Assembly (NCBI RefSeq): GCF_947501385.1
Contig: NZ_CANMVP010000002.1
Coordinates: forward strand, 62,001-126,000
Source of the DNA: an uncultured Polaribacter sp.
GTDB taxonomy: Bacteria > Bacteroidota > Bacteroidia > Flavobacteriales > Flavobacteriaceae
DNA: 64,000 bases
Direction of reading: 5' to 3'
A model generated the notes under the pieces. The model was not told the origin of the DNA and ran no database searches. It worked only from the letters and a program-made list of their open reading frames with translations. Below, one piece after another: positions 8,464 to 17,256 of this stretch (positions within the stretch are counted from its first letter, which is position 1; each line of letters begins with the position of its first letter). A program made the position numbers and the translations under genes.

Positions 8464-10785
8464 TTACCCAATGACTTTTAATTTAGCAAATTGCAGTAAT
8501 AATTTCTTCTTTCCTGCGGTTGCAAATTGAATTTCTGCCTTTTTATCGGGCCCTTTTCCTTCTACTCCAACAACGGTTCCTTTACCAAATCTATTGTGTT
8601 CAACAATATTTCCTGTAACAATATCACCATCAAAAAGATTTGTTTTTTGTACAATTTGAGAAACTTTTTTTAAGTTTTTAGGAACGATGATTTCTTTCTT
8701 TTGTGCCAAATCTCGCTCTATTTTTTTACGTTGAATGGGTTTTTGAAAACGAATTCCTTTAGGTGCATCTTCAAAAATACTTTTATCTACAAATCTATTT
8801 ATAGAGGGTTCTGGTGCTTTTGGAGTAATATAATGTAAAAATTGATCGTCAATTTCCTCTAAAAACCTACTGGGTTCTGCATCAATCAATTTTCCCCATC
8901 TGTAACGGGTTTGCGCGTAGGTTAAATAGGCTACTTTTTCTGCTCTTGTTAATGCCACATAAAACAATCTGCGTTCTTCTTCTAATTCACTTCTTGTATT
9001 CATACTCATGGCAGAAGGAAATAAATTTTCCTCTAAACCCACAATATAGACATACAAATATTCCAATCCTTTAGATTGGTGAATGGTCATTAAAGAAACA
9101 GTTGGTTTGTCATCATTTTTTTCTGAATCGAAGTCTGTAGCCAACGCAACATCTTCTAAAAATGACGTTAAAGAAGCATCTTCTCCTTGTTCTATCTTAT
9201 CGGTTATAAAATCTTTAATTCCGTTTAATAATTCTTGAATATTTTCTACTTTACTTACTGCCTCTGGCGTTCCGTCTTTTTCTAAATCTTTAATTAATTG
9301 AATTTGTTTTACAACAACTTCTGCAATTTCAAAAGCATTTTTTGTTTGCGATTCAATTTGCAAACGCAACATCATATTCATAAAGTTCTGCAACTTATTT
9401 TTTGTTCCAGAATTAATTTTTAAATCGATTTTATCAATATATTTTATAATATCGAAAATTGATTTTTTATAATGATTTGCAGCAATTGTTAACTTATCTA
9501 TGGTAGTTGCACCGATACCACGTGCAGGATAGTTGATAATTCTTTTTAACGCTTCTTCGTCATTCGGGTTGATTAAAATACGCAAATAAGACAAAATATC
9601 TTTGATTTCTTTTCTTTGGTAAAAAGAAATTCCACCATAAATTTTATAGTCAATTCCTTTTTTTCTTAACGCATCTTCAATAGCTCTTGATTGTGAATTT
9701 GTTCTGTACAATACACAAAAATCATCAGGTGTTAATTGGTAATTCATTTGATTTTCCCAAATAGATTGTGCTACAAAACGCCCTTCTTCCCCATCAGAAA
9801 TGGTACGCATTACGTTTATAGAATCTCCGGCATCATTAGAAGTCCAAACTTCTTTGTCTAATTTGGTTTTATTTTTTGCAATTACCGAATTGGCAGCATT
9901 TACAATATTACTAGTAGATCTATAATTTTGCTCTAATTTAAAGGTTTTTACGTCTGGATAATCTTTCTGAAAATTTAAAATATTCTGAATATTTGCACCC
10001 CTAAAGCTATAAATACTTTGAGAATCATCTCCAACCACACAAATATTTTGAAAACGATCTGCCAAAGCTCTTACAATAATGTATTGAGAATGGTTTGTAT
10101 CTTGATACTCATCTACCATAATGTATCGAAAACGATCTTGGTATTTTGCCAAAGTTTCAGGAAAACGTGCTAATAATTCGTTAGTTCTTAATAATAAATC
10201 ATCAAAATCCATCGCGCCTGCTTTAAAACATCGGTCTACATATTCTTTATAAATATCACCAACTTTTGGTCTGCTTGCATGCATGTCTGCTTCCTGCAAA
10301 TCGGCACTATTAAAATAGGCTCTTACCGTTATTAAGCTATTTTTAAACGATGAGATTCTACCTAAAATCTGTTTGGGTTTATAGCGCTCTTTGTCTAAGC
10401 TCTTTTCTTTAATAATAGCAGAGATCAAACGAACTGAATCTTGCGTATCATAAATGGTGAAATTTGATGGAAAGCCTAATTTATCTGCTTCTGATCGTAG
10501 AATTCTTGCAAAAACCGAGTGAAAAGTTCCCATCCAAAGATTTTTTGCTTCACTAACACCAACTACAGTAGCAATTCTGTTTTTCATTTCTTTTGCCGCT
10601 TTGTTGGTAAATGTGAGCGATAAAATATTAAACGAATCTACACCTTGTTGCATTAAATGTGCAATTCTGTAAGTCAACACACGTGTTTTCCCAGAACCTG
10701 CACCAGCAATAATAATCATGGGGCCATCTTTTTGTAAAACAGCCTGTTTTTGAGCTTCGTTTAAAGAATTTAAGTAACTATTCAA
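8464..10785 (-). CDS. UvrD/PcrA-type superfamily 1A DNA helicase
   Basis: This is a 3'-5' DNA helicase of the UvrD/PcrA/Rep group, acting in repair and in removing proteins from DNA. All SF1A motifs are visible in order: AGAGSGKT (Walker A, residues 26-33), VDEYQDTN (Walker B), GDDSQSIYSFRGA (motif III), QNYRST (motif IV), MTIHQSKGLEY (motif V) and LYVALTRAE (motif VI). The roughly 60 C-terminal residues form the Tudor-like module seen in PcrA (GNIVEHNRFGKGTVVGVEG), which contacts RNA polymerase in Bacillus PcrA. The length of 773 aa is normal. It appears monocistronic and divergent from the SatD operon. Confidence 0.95.
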   Translation of the reverse strand: MNSYLNSLNEAQKQAVLQKDGPMIIIAGAGSGKTRVLTYRIAHLMQQGVDSFNILSLTFTNKAAKEMKNRIATVVGVSEAKNLWMGTFHSVFARILRSEADKLGFPSNFTIYDTQDSVRLISAIIKEKSLDKERYKPKQILGRISSFKNSLITVRAYFNSADLQEADMHASRPKVGDIYKEYVDRCFKAGAMDFDDLLLRTNELLARFPETLAKYQDRFRYIMVDEYQDTNHSQYIIVRALADRFQNICVVGDDSQSIYSFRGANIQNILNFQKDYPDVKTFKLEQNYRSTSNIVNAANSVIAKNKTKLDKEVWTSNDAGDSINVMRTISDGEEGRFVAQSIWENQMNYQLTPDDFCVLYRTNSQSRAIEDALRKKGIDYKIYGGISFYQRKEIKDILSYLRILINPNDEEALKRIINYPARGIGATTIDKLTIAANHYKKSIFDIIKYIDKIDLKINSGTKNKLQNFMNMMLRLQIESQTKNAFEIAEVVVKQIQLIKDLEKDGTPEAVSKVENIQELLNGIKDFITDKIEQGEDASLTSFLEDVALATDFDSEKNDDKPTVSLMTIHQSKGLEYLYVYIVGLEENLFPSAMSMNTRSELEEERRLFYVALTRAEKVAYLTYAQTRYRWGKLIDAEPSRFLEEIDDQFLHYITPKAPEPSINRFVDKSIFEDAPKGIRFQKPIQRKKIERDLAQKKEIIVPKNLKKVSQIVQKTNLFDGDIVTGNIVEHNRFGKGTVVGVEGKGPDKKAEIQFATAGKKKLLLQFAKLKVIG

Positions 10786-10926
10786 GTGCTTTTTTTTTGG
10801 AAGTATTTAAAACGTGAATTTAGCCAAACTATTCGTTTATTTAAAGGATGCTTGCTGTTTTTTATTCACAAGTTTTTAGTGATACTATCTGTCTTAAAAA
10901 CTGAATTATTTTGAAAACGTTTAAAA

Positions 10927-11002
10927 TATCTGCCTGAGAGCAGATAAATTAAAATATCTGCCTGAGAGCAGATAAATTGAAATATCTGCCTGAGAGCAGA
11001 TA
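10927..11002 (+). promoter_or_regulatory. Three identical 20-bp operator-like dyads at an exact 28-bp period
   Basis: TATCTGCCTGAGAGCAGATA occurs three times without a single change at 10927-10946, 10955-10974 and 10983-11002. Each is a dyad with 7-bp arms (TATCTGC / GCAGATA) and a 6-bp centre, separated by 8-bp A/T spacers (AATTAAAA, AATTGAAA). The 28-bp period puts the sites at under three helical turns from one another. The last dyad ends 1 bp before the -33 element of the SatD operon promoter. The natural reading is a tandem operator for a dimeric DNA-binding protein. The HTH of the first gene of the operon is the obvious candidate (inference). Confidence 0.75.
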
Positions 11003-11003
11003 A

Positions 11004-11036
11004 TTTTGTTATATTAACGAATAAATTATACATTTG
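11004..11036 (+). promoter_or_regulatory. Bacteroidota-type promoter of the SatD operon
   Basis: TTTTG (11004-11008) and a perfect TAnnTTTG box, TACATTTG (11029-11036), are 20 bp apart. The expected transcription start is near 11043, about 13 nt before the ATG. The -33 element directly abuts the triple dyad array. Confidence 0.7.
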
Positions 11037-11055
11037 TCAGTAAATATAATTATTC

Positions 11056-11670
11056 ATGACAAGTATTTTAACGGGAGATATTATAAATTCAAGAAAAAAA
11101 AAGGATGCTTTTTGGCTAGAAGCCTTAAAAAAGACGTTAAAAACTTTTGGTGAATCTCCTGAAAATTGGCAGGTTTATAGAGGTGATAGTTTTCAATTAG
11201 AGATAAAAAATAGTGAAGAAGCATTATTTGCTACTTTAAAAATAAAATCTCATTTAAAAAAAGCCGAAAATATTGATGTAAGAATTGGAATTGGCATTGG
11301 AAAAAAAGAATATAAAAATGCGCATATTACAGAATCTAATGGCGAAGCTTTTATAAATTCTGGTTTTGCATTTGATAATTACCTAAAAAAACAAAATTTA
11401 GCAATAAAAACACCTTGGCAAGATGTTGATGAAGAATTAAATATTGCGCTAGATTTAGCCTTATTAACAATAGATTCTTGGACACAAAATTCTGCGGAAG
11501 TTTTCAATTTTTCATTAGAAAAAGAAGATGCTACACAAAAAGAAATTGCCGATATTTTAGGAATTACTCAAGGCAGAGTTAGTGAAAGACAAAAACGTGC
11601 GGGTTTTGAACCTATTATGAAGTTAGAAAAGCGTTTTAGAAAATTAATTCAACAAAAAATAAATCAATAA
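11056..11670 (+). CDS. SatD-family protein: cyclase-like N-terminal domain plus C-terminal HTH
   Basis: The 204-residue protein belongs to the SatD family, whose biochemical role is not established. Residues about 1-110 show a spaced pattern reminiscent of the class III nucleotidyl cyclase fold: TGDIINSR (residues 6-13), RGDSFQLEI (42-50), VRIGIGIG (75-82) and GEAFINSGFAFDNYL (96-110). In true cyclases the two Asp residues bind metal. Whether a substrate site exists cannot be decided here. Residues about 158-182 (ATQKEIADILGITQGRVSERQ) form a helix-turn-helix. It is the first gene of a tight three-gene operon behind three identical dyads and a perfect promoter, which suggests autoregulation (inference). 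Confidence 0.85.
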   Translation: MTSILTGDIINSRKKKDAFWLEALKKTLKTFGESPENWQVYRGDSFQLEIKNSEEALFATLKIKSHLKKAENIDVRIGIGIGKKEYKNAHITESNGEAFINSGFAFDNYLKKQNLAIKTPWQDVDEELNIALDLALLTIDSWTQNSAEVFNFSLEKEDATQKEIADILGITQGRVSERQKRAGFEPIMKLEKRFRKLIQQKINQ

Positions 11671-11672
11671 TT

Positions 11673-12392
11673 ATGTTCTTGTTTTTAAAGATCTTATTGG
11701 CACATATTTTAGGAGATTTTGTTTTTCAATCAGAAAAATGGGTAAAAGACAAAGAAGAACAAAAAATTAAATCTTCTAAACTTTATCTTCATATTGCTAT
11801 CCATGCTCTTTTATTATTAATTGTGCTTCAATTAAATTTGGCAACCTATGGCTTTGGTTTTATAATGATTATTATTTCTCACTTTATTTTTGATGTTGCA
11901 AAACTTTACTTTCAGAAGAAAAAAACAAAAAGAGTGTGGTTTTTTATAGACCAAGTTTTACATCTATCTGCATTAATTTTTGTAGCTGCTATGTATGCTA
12001 ATTTTAATTTTTCTGTGGAAGATTTTTTTACAGATAAAACGTTATTATTAGCCATTGCAATTCTTTTAGTAACCAGTGTTTCAGCAATTATTATAAAAGT
12101 ATTTATTACCCAATGGAATCCTGAGAGTAAAAATGAAAACGATGATTCTTTAGCAAAAGCAGGACGCTATATTGGTATCTTAGAACGCTTATTCGTTTTT
12201 GTTTTTGTCATTACCAATCATTGGGAAGCTATTGGCTTTCTATTGGCAGCAAAGTCTGTTTTTAGATTCGGAGATTTAAAATCTTCTAAAGACAGAAAAC
12301 TAACAGAATATATTTTAATTGGCACTTTATTAAGTTTCGGGTTGGCAATTATAATAGGAATCTTATATTCGTATGTAGTTACAATTGTATAG
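11673..12392 (+). CDS. DUF3307 family membrane protein
   Basis: A 239-residue integral membrane protein with the DUF3307 N-terminal signature HILGDFVFQSEKW (residues 11-23), followed by IAIHALLLLI. About six or seven hydrophobic segments can be counted, including 43-58, 63-80, 90-110, 119-140, 168-190 and 208-235. The conserved His/Asp in HxxGDFxxQ sit at the start of the first hydrophobic segment. No function is known for the family. The gene starts 2 bp after the SatD-family stop codon, so the two are translationally linked. Pairing of SatD and DUF3307 recurs in other phyla as far as I recall, which would imply a shared pathway. Confidence 0.85.
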   Translation: MFLFLKILLAHILGDFVFQSEKWVKDKEEQKIKSSKLYLHIAIHALLLLIVLQLNLATYGFGFIMIIISHFIFDVAKLYFQKKKTKRVWFFIDQVLHLSALIFVAAMYANFNFSVEDFFTDKTLLLAIAILLVTSVSAIIIKVFITQWNPESKNENDDSLAKAGRYIGILERLFVFVFVITNHWEAIGFLLAAKSVFRFGDLKSSKDRKLTEYILIGTLLSFGLAIIIGILYSYVVTIV

Positions 12393-12395
12393 TTT

Positions 12396-12908
12396 ATGGA
12401 AGATAAAATTTTAGAAAGTATTGCATACATTTTGCCAGCTATTGTTACTGGTTTTGTAGCTTATTACATGTTTAAGGGATTCATCAATAATAAAAATTCT
12501 GAGAAGAAATTAGAATTGTTAGCGCAACAAAGAAAGGAAGGTTTGCCCATTAAACTAAAAGCTTATGAGCGTTTAATGTTATTTTGCGACAGAATAAATC
12601 CTGTAAAAATGTTGATGCGTATTCCGCCAATTTCAACAAATACAAATGATTATCTACAACTTTTAATTGCCAATATAGAACAGGAATTTGAACATAATTT
12701 AGTACAACAAATTTATATTTCTGAAAATGCTTGGACAGCAATTCACGCAGCTAAAAATGCAGTGACCAATAAGTTAAAACAAGTTGCAGAAACTTCTGCT
12801 TCTGCAAATGATTTAAGAGAAAATGTGTTGATTGACTACTCTAGAGCTGTTCCGCCTACAGAAACTGCAGTAGATTTCATTAAAAACGAAGTAAGAAAGC
12901 TTTTATAA
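12396..12908 (+). CDS. Membrane-anchored protein of the DUF7935 type
   Basis: A 170-residue protein has one N-terminal membrane segment (about residues 9-27, SIAYILPAIVTGFVAYYMF) and a soluble cytoplasmic-looking domain. The Bacteroidota DUF7935 family is suggested by LPIKLKAYERLMLFCDRINPVKMLMRI and the later YISENAWTAIHAAKN. It is the last gene of the SatD-DUF3307 operon, 3 bp after the previous stop, and is followed by a terminator. No enzymatic motif is seen. The function is unknown, but strict operon placement argues that it acts with DUF3307 at the inner membrane. Confidence 0.75.
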   Translation: MEDKILESIAYILPAIVTGFVAYYMFKGFINNKNSEKKLELLAQQRKEGLPIKLKAYERLMLFCDRINPVKMLMRIPPISTNTNDYLQLLIANIEQEFEHNLVQQIYISENAWTAIHAAKNAVTNKLKQVAETSASANDLRENVLIDYSRAVPPTETAVDFIKNEVRKLL

Positions 12909-12910
12909 TG

Positions 12911-12945
12911 AAAAAGCCCTCTTAATGAAAAGAAGGCTTTCCTAT
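12911..12945 (+). terminator. Terminator of the SatD-DUF3307 operon
   Basis: AAAGCCCTCTT pairs imperfectly with AAGAAGGCTTT across ATGAA directly after the last stop codon. The genes converge here with btuB, so it may serve both strands. Confidence 0.65.
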
Positions 12946-13008
12946 TATATAAAACATATAAATTAGGGATAATTATAATTTTTTCTTTTTGAGTCTATTT
13001 TCTCTGCT

Positions 13009-14958
13009 CTAAAATTGTAACCTTAGGCCTACTTTATAGTTTCTGCCTCTTGTAGCATAACCAAAAATATCATCATAATCTTCGTTTAAAATGTTAGTAA
13101 CAGCCGCGAAAACGGTAACGGTATCTCCTAGTAATTTATAATTGGTCATAAAATCTAATACTTGGTAACTTTCTAAAATAACATCTTCTCCTGCAGTTGT
13201 AAAAGAACCATACCTATCAAAAACTGTTCTTTCACCTACATTTCTATAGGTAAAATTAAAAAATACATTTTCAAATGGCGTTATATCTAATCCTGCAACA
13301 AATTTGTTTTCAGGAATGTAATCGTTAAAATCTTCAAATTGATCTCTATCAACATATGTATATGAAGCATTTATTGATAAAAAATGGGTAGGTATAATTC
13401 TAGTATTTACTTCAAAACCATTTGCATCTGAGGTTCCATTACCATACTTAAAAGTAGTATTGTCATAAATAATGGCATCGGTTTCTTTTCTATTGAAATA
13501 AACGGCATCAAACTGTAACCAATCTTTATAATTTACATCAAAACCAGCTTCAAAAGTTTCATTTGTTTCTGGTTTTAAATCGACGTTTCCAGCAAAACCA
13601 TCGTATAGTTGATACAAACTTGGTGCAATAAATGCAGTACTGTAAGATGTAAATAATTTTACAGAAGCACTCTCATTTTTTAATACTGAATATGCTAAAT
13701 TTCCATCGTAGACAAACTGATTTCCATATACATTGTGCATATTTAAACGTCCGCCAACGTTTACACTTAAACCGTAATCTGAGATATAAACAATACTCGC
13801 ATAAGGATCGACTGTATTAAAATTAGCGATTCCTTTTTCAATCATTCCAAAAGGTGTCACTGTGTTGTTACTGTGAATTTGATAATTTAAACCTGTAATC
13901 AACTGAATATTGGTTGCAGAAAACTCATATTTATTTACCAAATCTACATTTACACTTCTTCCAACAAACTCGTAATTGTCTAAAGTATTTGCAAAAGAAT
14001 TATACTGATCTAAATTTCTTTTGACCACATTCGCTGAAGCTAACACATAAAATTGTCCGTTATTATAAGTATAATTGGGTCTAATTCCTACTCTAAATTG
14101 TTGTTGATTTCCTTGGTTTACATCACTATCTGAAAACGCACCAGCATCAAAATCATAATCAAATTCATCATAATTTAAAAAAGATTCAATACTTAATTTT
14201 TTATTGACTTTATAGCCTAATTTCAACAATCCGTTTTTAGAATAAAAAGCATCGTTTTCAAAAACTGCATTGGTAGTGCTTTTTGCTGAAGACATTACGT
14301 CAACACCTGTTAAACTAAAAGAACCTAAAAAGTTGAAATCTCCTAAAGATCCGTTAACAGTTACATTTTGATTTCTGTCAGACAAACTACTTTCTGAAGT
14401 ATTTGCCGTATTATTTGTACCTACGCTCGTTTCAAAAGAACCAGAAATTTTATCTTTTGCAGCTTTTTTCAAAATAATATTTATCACAGCTGTTGCTGCA
14501 CCAGAACCATATAAAGTTGAAGACGCTCCTTTTAAAATCTCAATACTTTCTATTTGGTTTATTGCTAATAAACGCAAATCGAATTCTTGATTAATAGCAG
14601 ATTGATCTGTTACGGGAACACCATCAATTAATACCAAAACCTGTCTACTTCTTCCACCTCTAACATTAATACTTCTTGGTTCCGACGGATTTGCATTTAC
14701 TCCTCTTACATCAATACCAGCAATTGTATTTAAAATTTCAATAACAGATTTACCTGCATTTTGCTGCAGTTGTTTTTGTGTAATTTTATGAATTACTTTT
14801 CCTGTATTTTCTTTTTTCAGGTTGAATTTTGTTGCAGTTACCACAACTTCTTTTAACGTTTCTACGTTGTCTTTTTGCTTTACAGTTTTTTGTGCAAAAA
14901 GATTTGTGCTGACAAAACTACATGTCAAAGCACCCACAATTAATAATTGTTTCTTCAT
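13009..14958 (-). CDS. btuB: TonB-dependent outer-membrane receptor, BtuB type (vitamin B12 uptake)
   Basis: A 649-residue TonB-dependent receptor with signal peptide (cleavage after NLFA, about residue 22), a TonB-box-like LKEVVVTATK segment and a plug domain (NAGKSVIEILNTIAGIDVRG ... RQVLVLIDGVPV ... IEILKGASSTLYGSGAATAVINI). A 22-strand barrel ends with aromatic FGYATRGRNYKVGLRLQF, whose C-terminal Phe is the BAM signal. Cobalamin specificity is inferred from the B12 riboswitch in its leader and from the adjacent BtuF-like gene. The SusC-type carboxypeptidase-like N-domain is absent and the length is close to that of classical BtuB. No cytoplasmic-membrane BtuCD genes are in the window. 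Confidence 0.9.
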   Translation of the reverse strand: MKKQLLIVGALTCSFVSTNLFAQKTVKQKDNVETLKEVVVTATKFNLKKENTGKVIHKITQKQLQQNAGKSVIEILNTIAGIDVRGVNANPSEPRSINVRGGRSRQVLVLIDGVPVTDQSAINQEFDLRLLAINQIESIEILKGASSTLYGSGAATAVINIILKKAAKDKISGSFETSVGTNNTANTSESSLSDRNQNVTVNGSLGDFNFLGSFSLTGVDVMSSAKSTTNAVFENDAFYSKNGLLKLGYKVNKKLSIESFLNYDEFDYDFDAGAFSDSDVNQGNQQQFRVGIRPNYTYNNGQFYVLASANVVKRNLDQYNSFANTLDNYEFVGRSVNVDLVNKYEFSATNIQLITGLNYQIHSNNTVTPFGMIEKGIANFNTVDPYASIVYISDYGLSVNVGGRLNMHNVYGNQFVYDGNLAYSVLKNESASVKLFTSYSTAFIAPSLYQLYDGFAGNVDLKPETNETFEAGFDVNYKDWLQFDAVYFNRKETDAIIYDNTTFKYGNGTSDANGFEVNTRIIPTHFLSINASYTYVDRDQFEDFNDYIPENKFVAGLDITPFENVFFNFTYRNVGERTVFDRYGSFTTAGEDVILESYQVLDFMTNYKLLGDTVTVFAAVTNILNEDYDDIFGYATRGRNYKVGLRLQF

Positions 14959-15120
14959 TTTAATACGTTTGATTTAGATTCCCGTTTTCAAGGGAATAAC
15001 ATTTTCATTAGAAACCTTTTCAGCAAAGCTAAAAAAGTGTCATTTTTTGAATAAATCAGGTAAATTTCGTGTACGAATATAAATTGGTACATAAACTTCT
15101 ATCCCGAAAGTTTTTATATC

Positions 15121-15330
15121 TTGATATTAGGCAGGTCTCCTGACTTGTTTTTATGTTACTATGCCTTCCCAATAATAATTTATCAGTGGCAAAAGTTGAA
15201 GTAACATCCTTTAAAAAGGTGCTGAATGATACTGAAATAAATTCAGTACATGTTTCAACATAAACTTACAGTTGCGGGAACAGTTCTGGATTTTAACCAG
15301 ATTCCCTTTTAATTTGATGCAAAACGATGG
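15121..15330 (-). ncRNA. Cobalamin (AdoCbl) riboswitch upstream of btuB
   Basis: On the - strand the leader contains the B12 element hallmarks in order: GGGAATCTGGTTAAAATCC, then the B12 box-like CCCGCAACTGTAAG (15271-15284 read in reverse), and the 3' element AGTCAGGAGACCTGCC (near 15131-15145). It lies between promoter and btuB, about 160 nt before the start codon. In the known class, ligand binding reduces expression of transport genes by blocking translation or causing termination. No strong terminator is evident between it and btuB, so translational control is more likely (inference). Confidence 0.93.
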
Positions 15331-15354
15331 GTACATCAAAACCAAAAATCATGT

Positions 15355-15383
15355 CAAAAGTACTATAAAAATTGTTCTTACAA
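15355..15383 (-). promoter_or_regulatory. Promoter of the btuB leader
   Basis: On the - strand TTG (15383-15381), 18 bp, then a perfect TAnnTTTG box, TACTTTTG (15362-15355). Transcription would start near 15348, just upstream of the riboswitch. The divergent btuF-side elements TTG (15372-15374) and TAATCTTG (15395-15402, one mismatch) overlap it. Confidence 0.65.
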
Positions 15384-15420
15384 CAATTGTTTTGTAATCT
15401 TGTTCTCAAAAATATTTCTG

Positions 15421-16554
15421 ATGAAAAGTATCTCCTTAAAAATTTTATCCATTTTATTGCTAACTATTTCTATATCATGTAAAAAGGAAAAAAATACAGA
15501 AATACCAGAAATTGCATCCACAAGAATTAAATATGCGAAGGGTTTTGATATTGTAGATAAAAAAGGAATCAAACAATTAATTATAAAAGCTGCTTATCAA
15601 AACGCTGCAGAAGTTTTTGTATATACGATAGAGAAAAAAACAACTCAAAAATCAGCATCTAAAAGTGAAGTGCTACAAGTTCCTATTGATAAAATTGTAG
15701 TTACCTCTACCACTCACATTCCAATGGTTGAGTTGTTGGGCGAAGAAACTTCCATTGTTGGCTTTCCACATTCTAAATATGTTTCATCAGAAAAAACAAG
15801 ACAACTAATTGATGCTGGAAAAATCACAGAAATAGGAAAAGAAAGCTCGCTAAATACCGAAATTTTATTGGATTTACAACCTGAATTGGTGGTAGGTTAC
15901 AGTGTAACTTCTGCAGATAAAAGTCTAACAACTATTAAAAAATCGGGCATACATGTCATTTATAATGGAGATTGGTTAGAAGAAACTCCATTAGGACGCG
16001 CAGAATGGCTTAAATTTTTTGGTGTTTTATTTGACAAAGAAAAGCAAGCAGATAGTATTTTTAAAGTAATTGAAGCAAATTATTTAGAAGCTAAACATAT
16101 TGCTTTCAAAGCGAAAAAACAACCAACAATTTTATCTGGCGCTATTATGAGTAAAGACATTTGGAATTTACCCGCAGGAGAAAGTTTTGTTGCCCAATAT
16201 TTAAAAGATGCCAATTTGAATTATTTATGGCAAAATTCCGAAGGAAAAGGAAGCTTGTCTTTAAGTTTTGAAAGTGTTTTTGACAAAGCTAAAAATGCTG
16301 ATTTTTGGATTGCTCCCGGCTATTTTTCATCGAAAGAACAGCTTTTAAAAAGTAATGGTTTGTATGCCGAATTTGATTCTTTTAAAAATGATAGAATTTA
16401 TTCACCCGCCATAAAAAAAGGAAAAACGGGTGGTGTTCTTTACTATGAATTGGCACTTACAAGACCCGATTTGGTGCTAAAAGATATTATTAAAATTACA
16501 CATCCTAATTTGCTACCTAATTACAGCTTAACTTTCTTTGAAAAGATGCAATAA
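15421..16554 (+). CDS. BtuF-like ABC-transporter substrate-binding lipoprotein
   Basis: This is a class III periplasmic-binding protein (Fe3+-siderophore/cobalamin type). The chosen start, ATG 15421, gives a clean lipoprotein signal with lipobox ending ISISC (Cys20), whereas an upstream in-frame ATG at 15400 adds seven residues that lie on the putative promoter. The fold pattern is visible in VVTSTTHIPMVELLGEETSIVGFP, the long linker helix around LKFFGVLFDKEKQADSIFKVI, and the second lobe IWNLPAGESFVAQYLKDA ... DFWIAPGYFSS. Cobalamin is inferred from the divergent btuB and its riboswitch. Iron chelates remain possible. No permease or ATPase gene is adjacent. Confidence 0.82.
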   Translation: MKSISLKILSILLLTISISCKKEKNTEIPEIASTRIKYAKGFDIVDKKGIKQLIIKAAYQNAAEVFVYTIEKKTTQKSASKSEVLQVPIDKIVVTSTTHIPMVELLGEETSIVGFPHSKYVSSEKTRQLIDAGKITEIGKESSLNTEILLDLQPELVVGYSVTSADKSLTTIKKSGIHVIYNGDWLEETPLGRAEWLKFFGVLFDKEKQADSIFKVIEANYLEAKHIAFKAKKQPTILSGAIMSKDIWNLPAGESFVAQYLKDANLNYLWQNSEGKGSLSLSFESVFDKAKNADFWIAPGYFSSKEQLLKSNGLYAEFDSFKNDRIYSPAIKKGKTGGVLYYELALTRPDLVLKDIIKITHPNLLPNYSLTFFEKMQ

Positions 16555-17256
16555 CTATTGATTCTTTTGAAGATTCGAAAATTCAAATGCGGCAGTTGCA
16601 TGAATTTTAGTAGTATCAAAAATGGGTGCAGAAACGTCTTCTTGTTGAATTAATAGCGGAATTTCTGTACATCCTAAAATAATACCTTCTGCTCCGTTTT
16701 TAATTTGTCTATTGATAATATTGATGTAGTTTTCTTTAGATGTTGCGTTGAACTCTCCTTTTGATAACTCATCATAAATAACTCCGTGAATTTCTTCTCT
16801 ATCTTCTGCATTCGGAATAATCACTTCAATACCAAACGAAATCAAGATCTCTTTAAAAAAGTCTTTCTCCATGGTGTATTTTGTTCCTAGCAAAGCTACT
16901 TTTTTTAATTTTTGATTTGTTATTTCTTTGGCTGTTGCTTCTGCAATATGAATCACAGGGATTTTTACTACTTTTCTTACAGCATCAATGCACAAATGCA
17001 TGGTATTTGCGCAAATTAAAATACACGTTGCACCAGCATTTTCTAAACTTTTGCCAGCATTTGCCATCATTTCATTTAACAAGTCCCATTTTCCTGCTGA
17101 TTGCAATTGAGAAACCTCACCAAAATCTAATGTATTTATAAGTATGGCTGCGGAATGTTTTTCGCCTAATTTAGAAGCATTTAATCGATTTAAAATTCGG
17201 TAATACAATATGGTCGATTCTGGTGTAATTCCACCAATAAGTCCTATTTTGTTCAT
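16555..17256 (-). CDS. Aspartate/glutamate racemase family protein (RacX-like)
   Basis: A 233-residue PLP-independent amino-acid racemase fold. The two catalytic cysteines are visible in ILICANTMH (Cys82) and GIILGCTEIPLL (Cys196), and the N-terminal IGLIGGITPESTILYYR is the family signature. These cytosolic enzymes interconvert L- and D-amino acids for cell-wall or exported D-amino acids. The substrate (Asp, Glu or broad) is not decidable. The stop codon touches that of btuF (adjacent, convergent) and the start overlaps the preceding DUF2834 gene by 4 bp, so the two form an operon. Confidence 0.9.
   Translation of the reverse strand: MNKIGLIGGITPESTILYYRILNRLNASKLGEKHSAAILINTLDFGEVSQLQSAGKWDLLNEMMANAGKSLENAGATCILICANTMHLCIDAVRKVVKIPVIHIAEATAKEITNQKLKKVALLGTKYTMEKDFFKEILISFGIEVIIPNAEDREEIHGVIYDELSKGEFNATSKENYINIINRQIKNGAEGIILGCTEIPLLIQQEDVSAPIFDTTKIHATAAFEFSNLQKNQ

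Noticed and set aside
10927..11002. Possible mini-CRISPR array (three 20-bp repeats, regular spacing)
   Set aside because: Spacers are only 8 bp and nearly the same, repeats are fully dyadic, and no cas gene is near. An operator array fits better.
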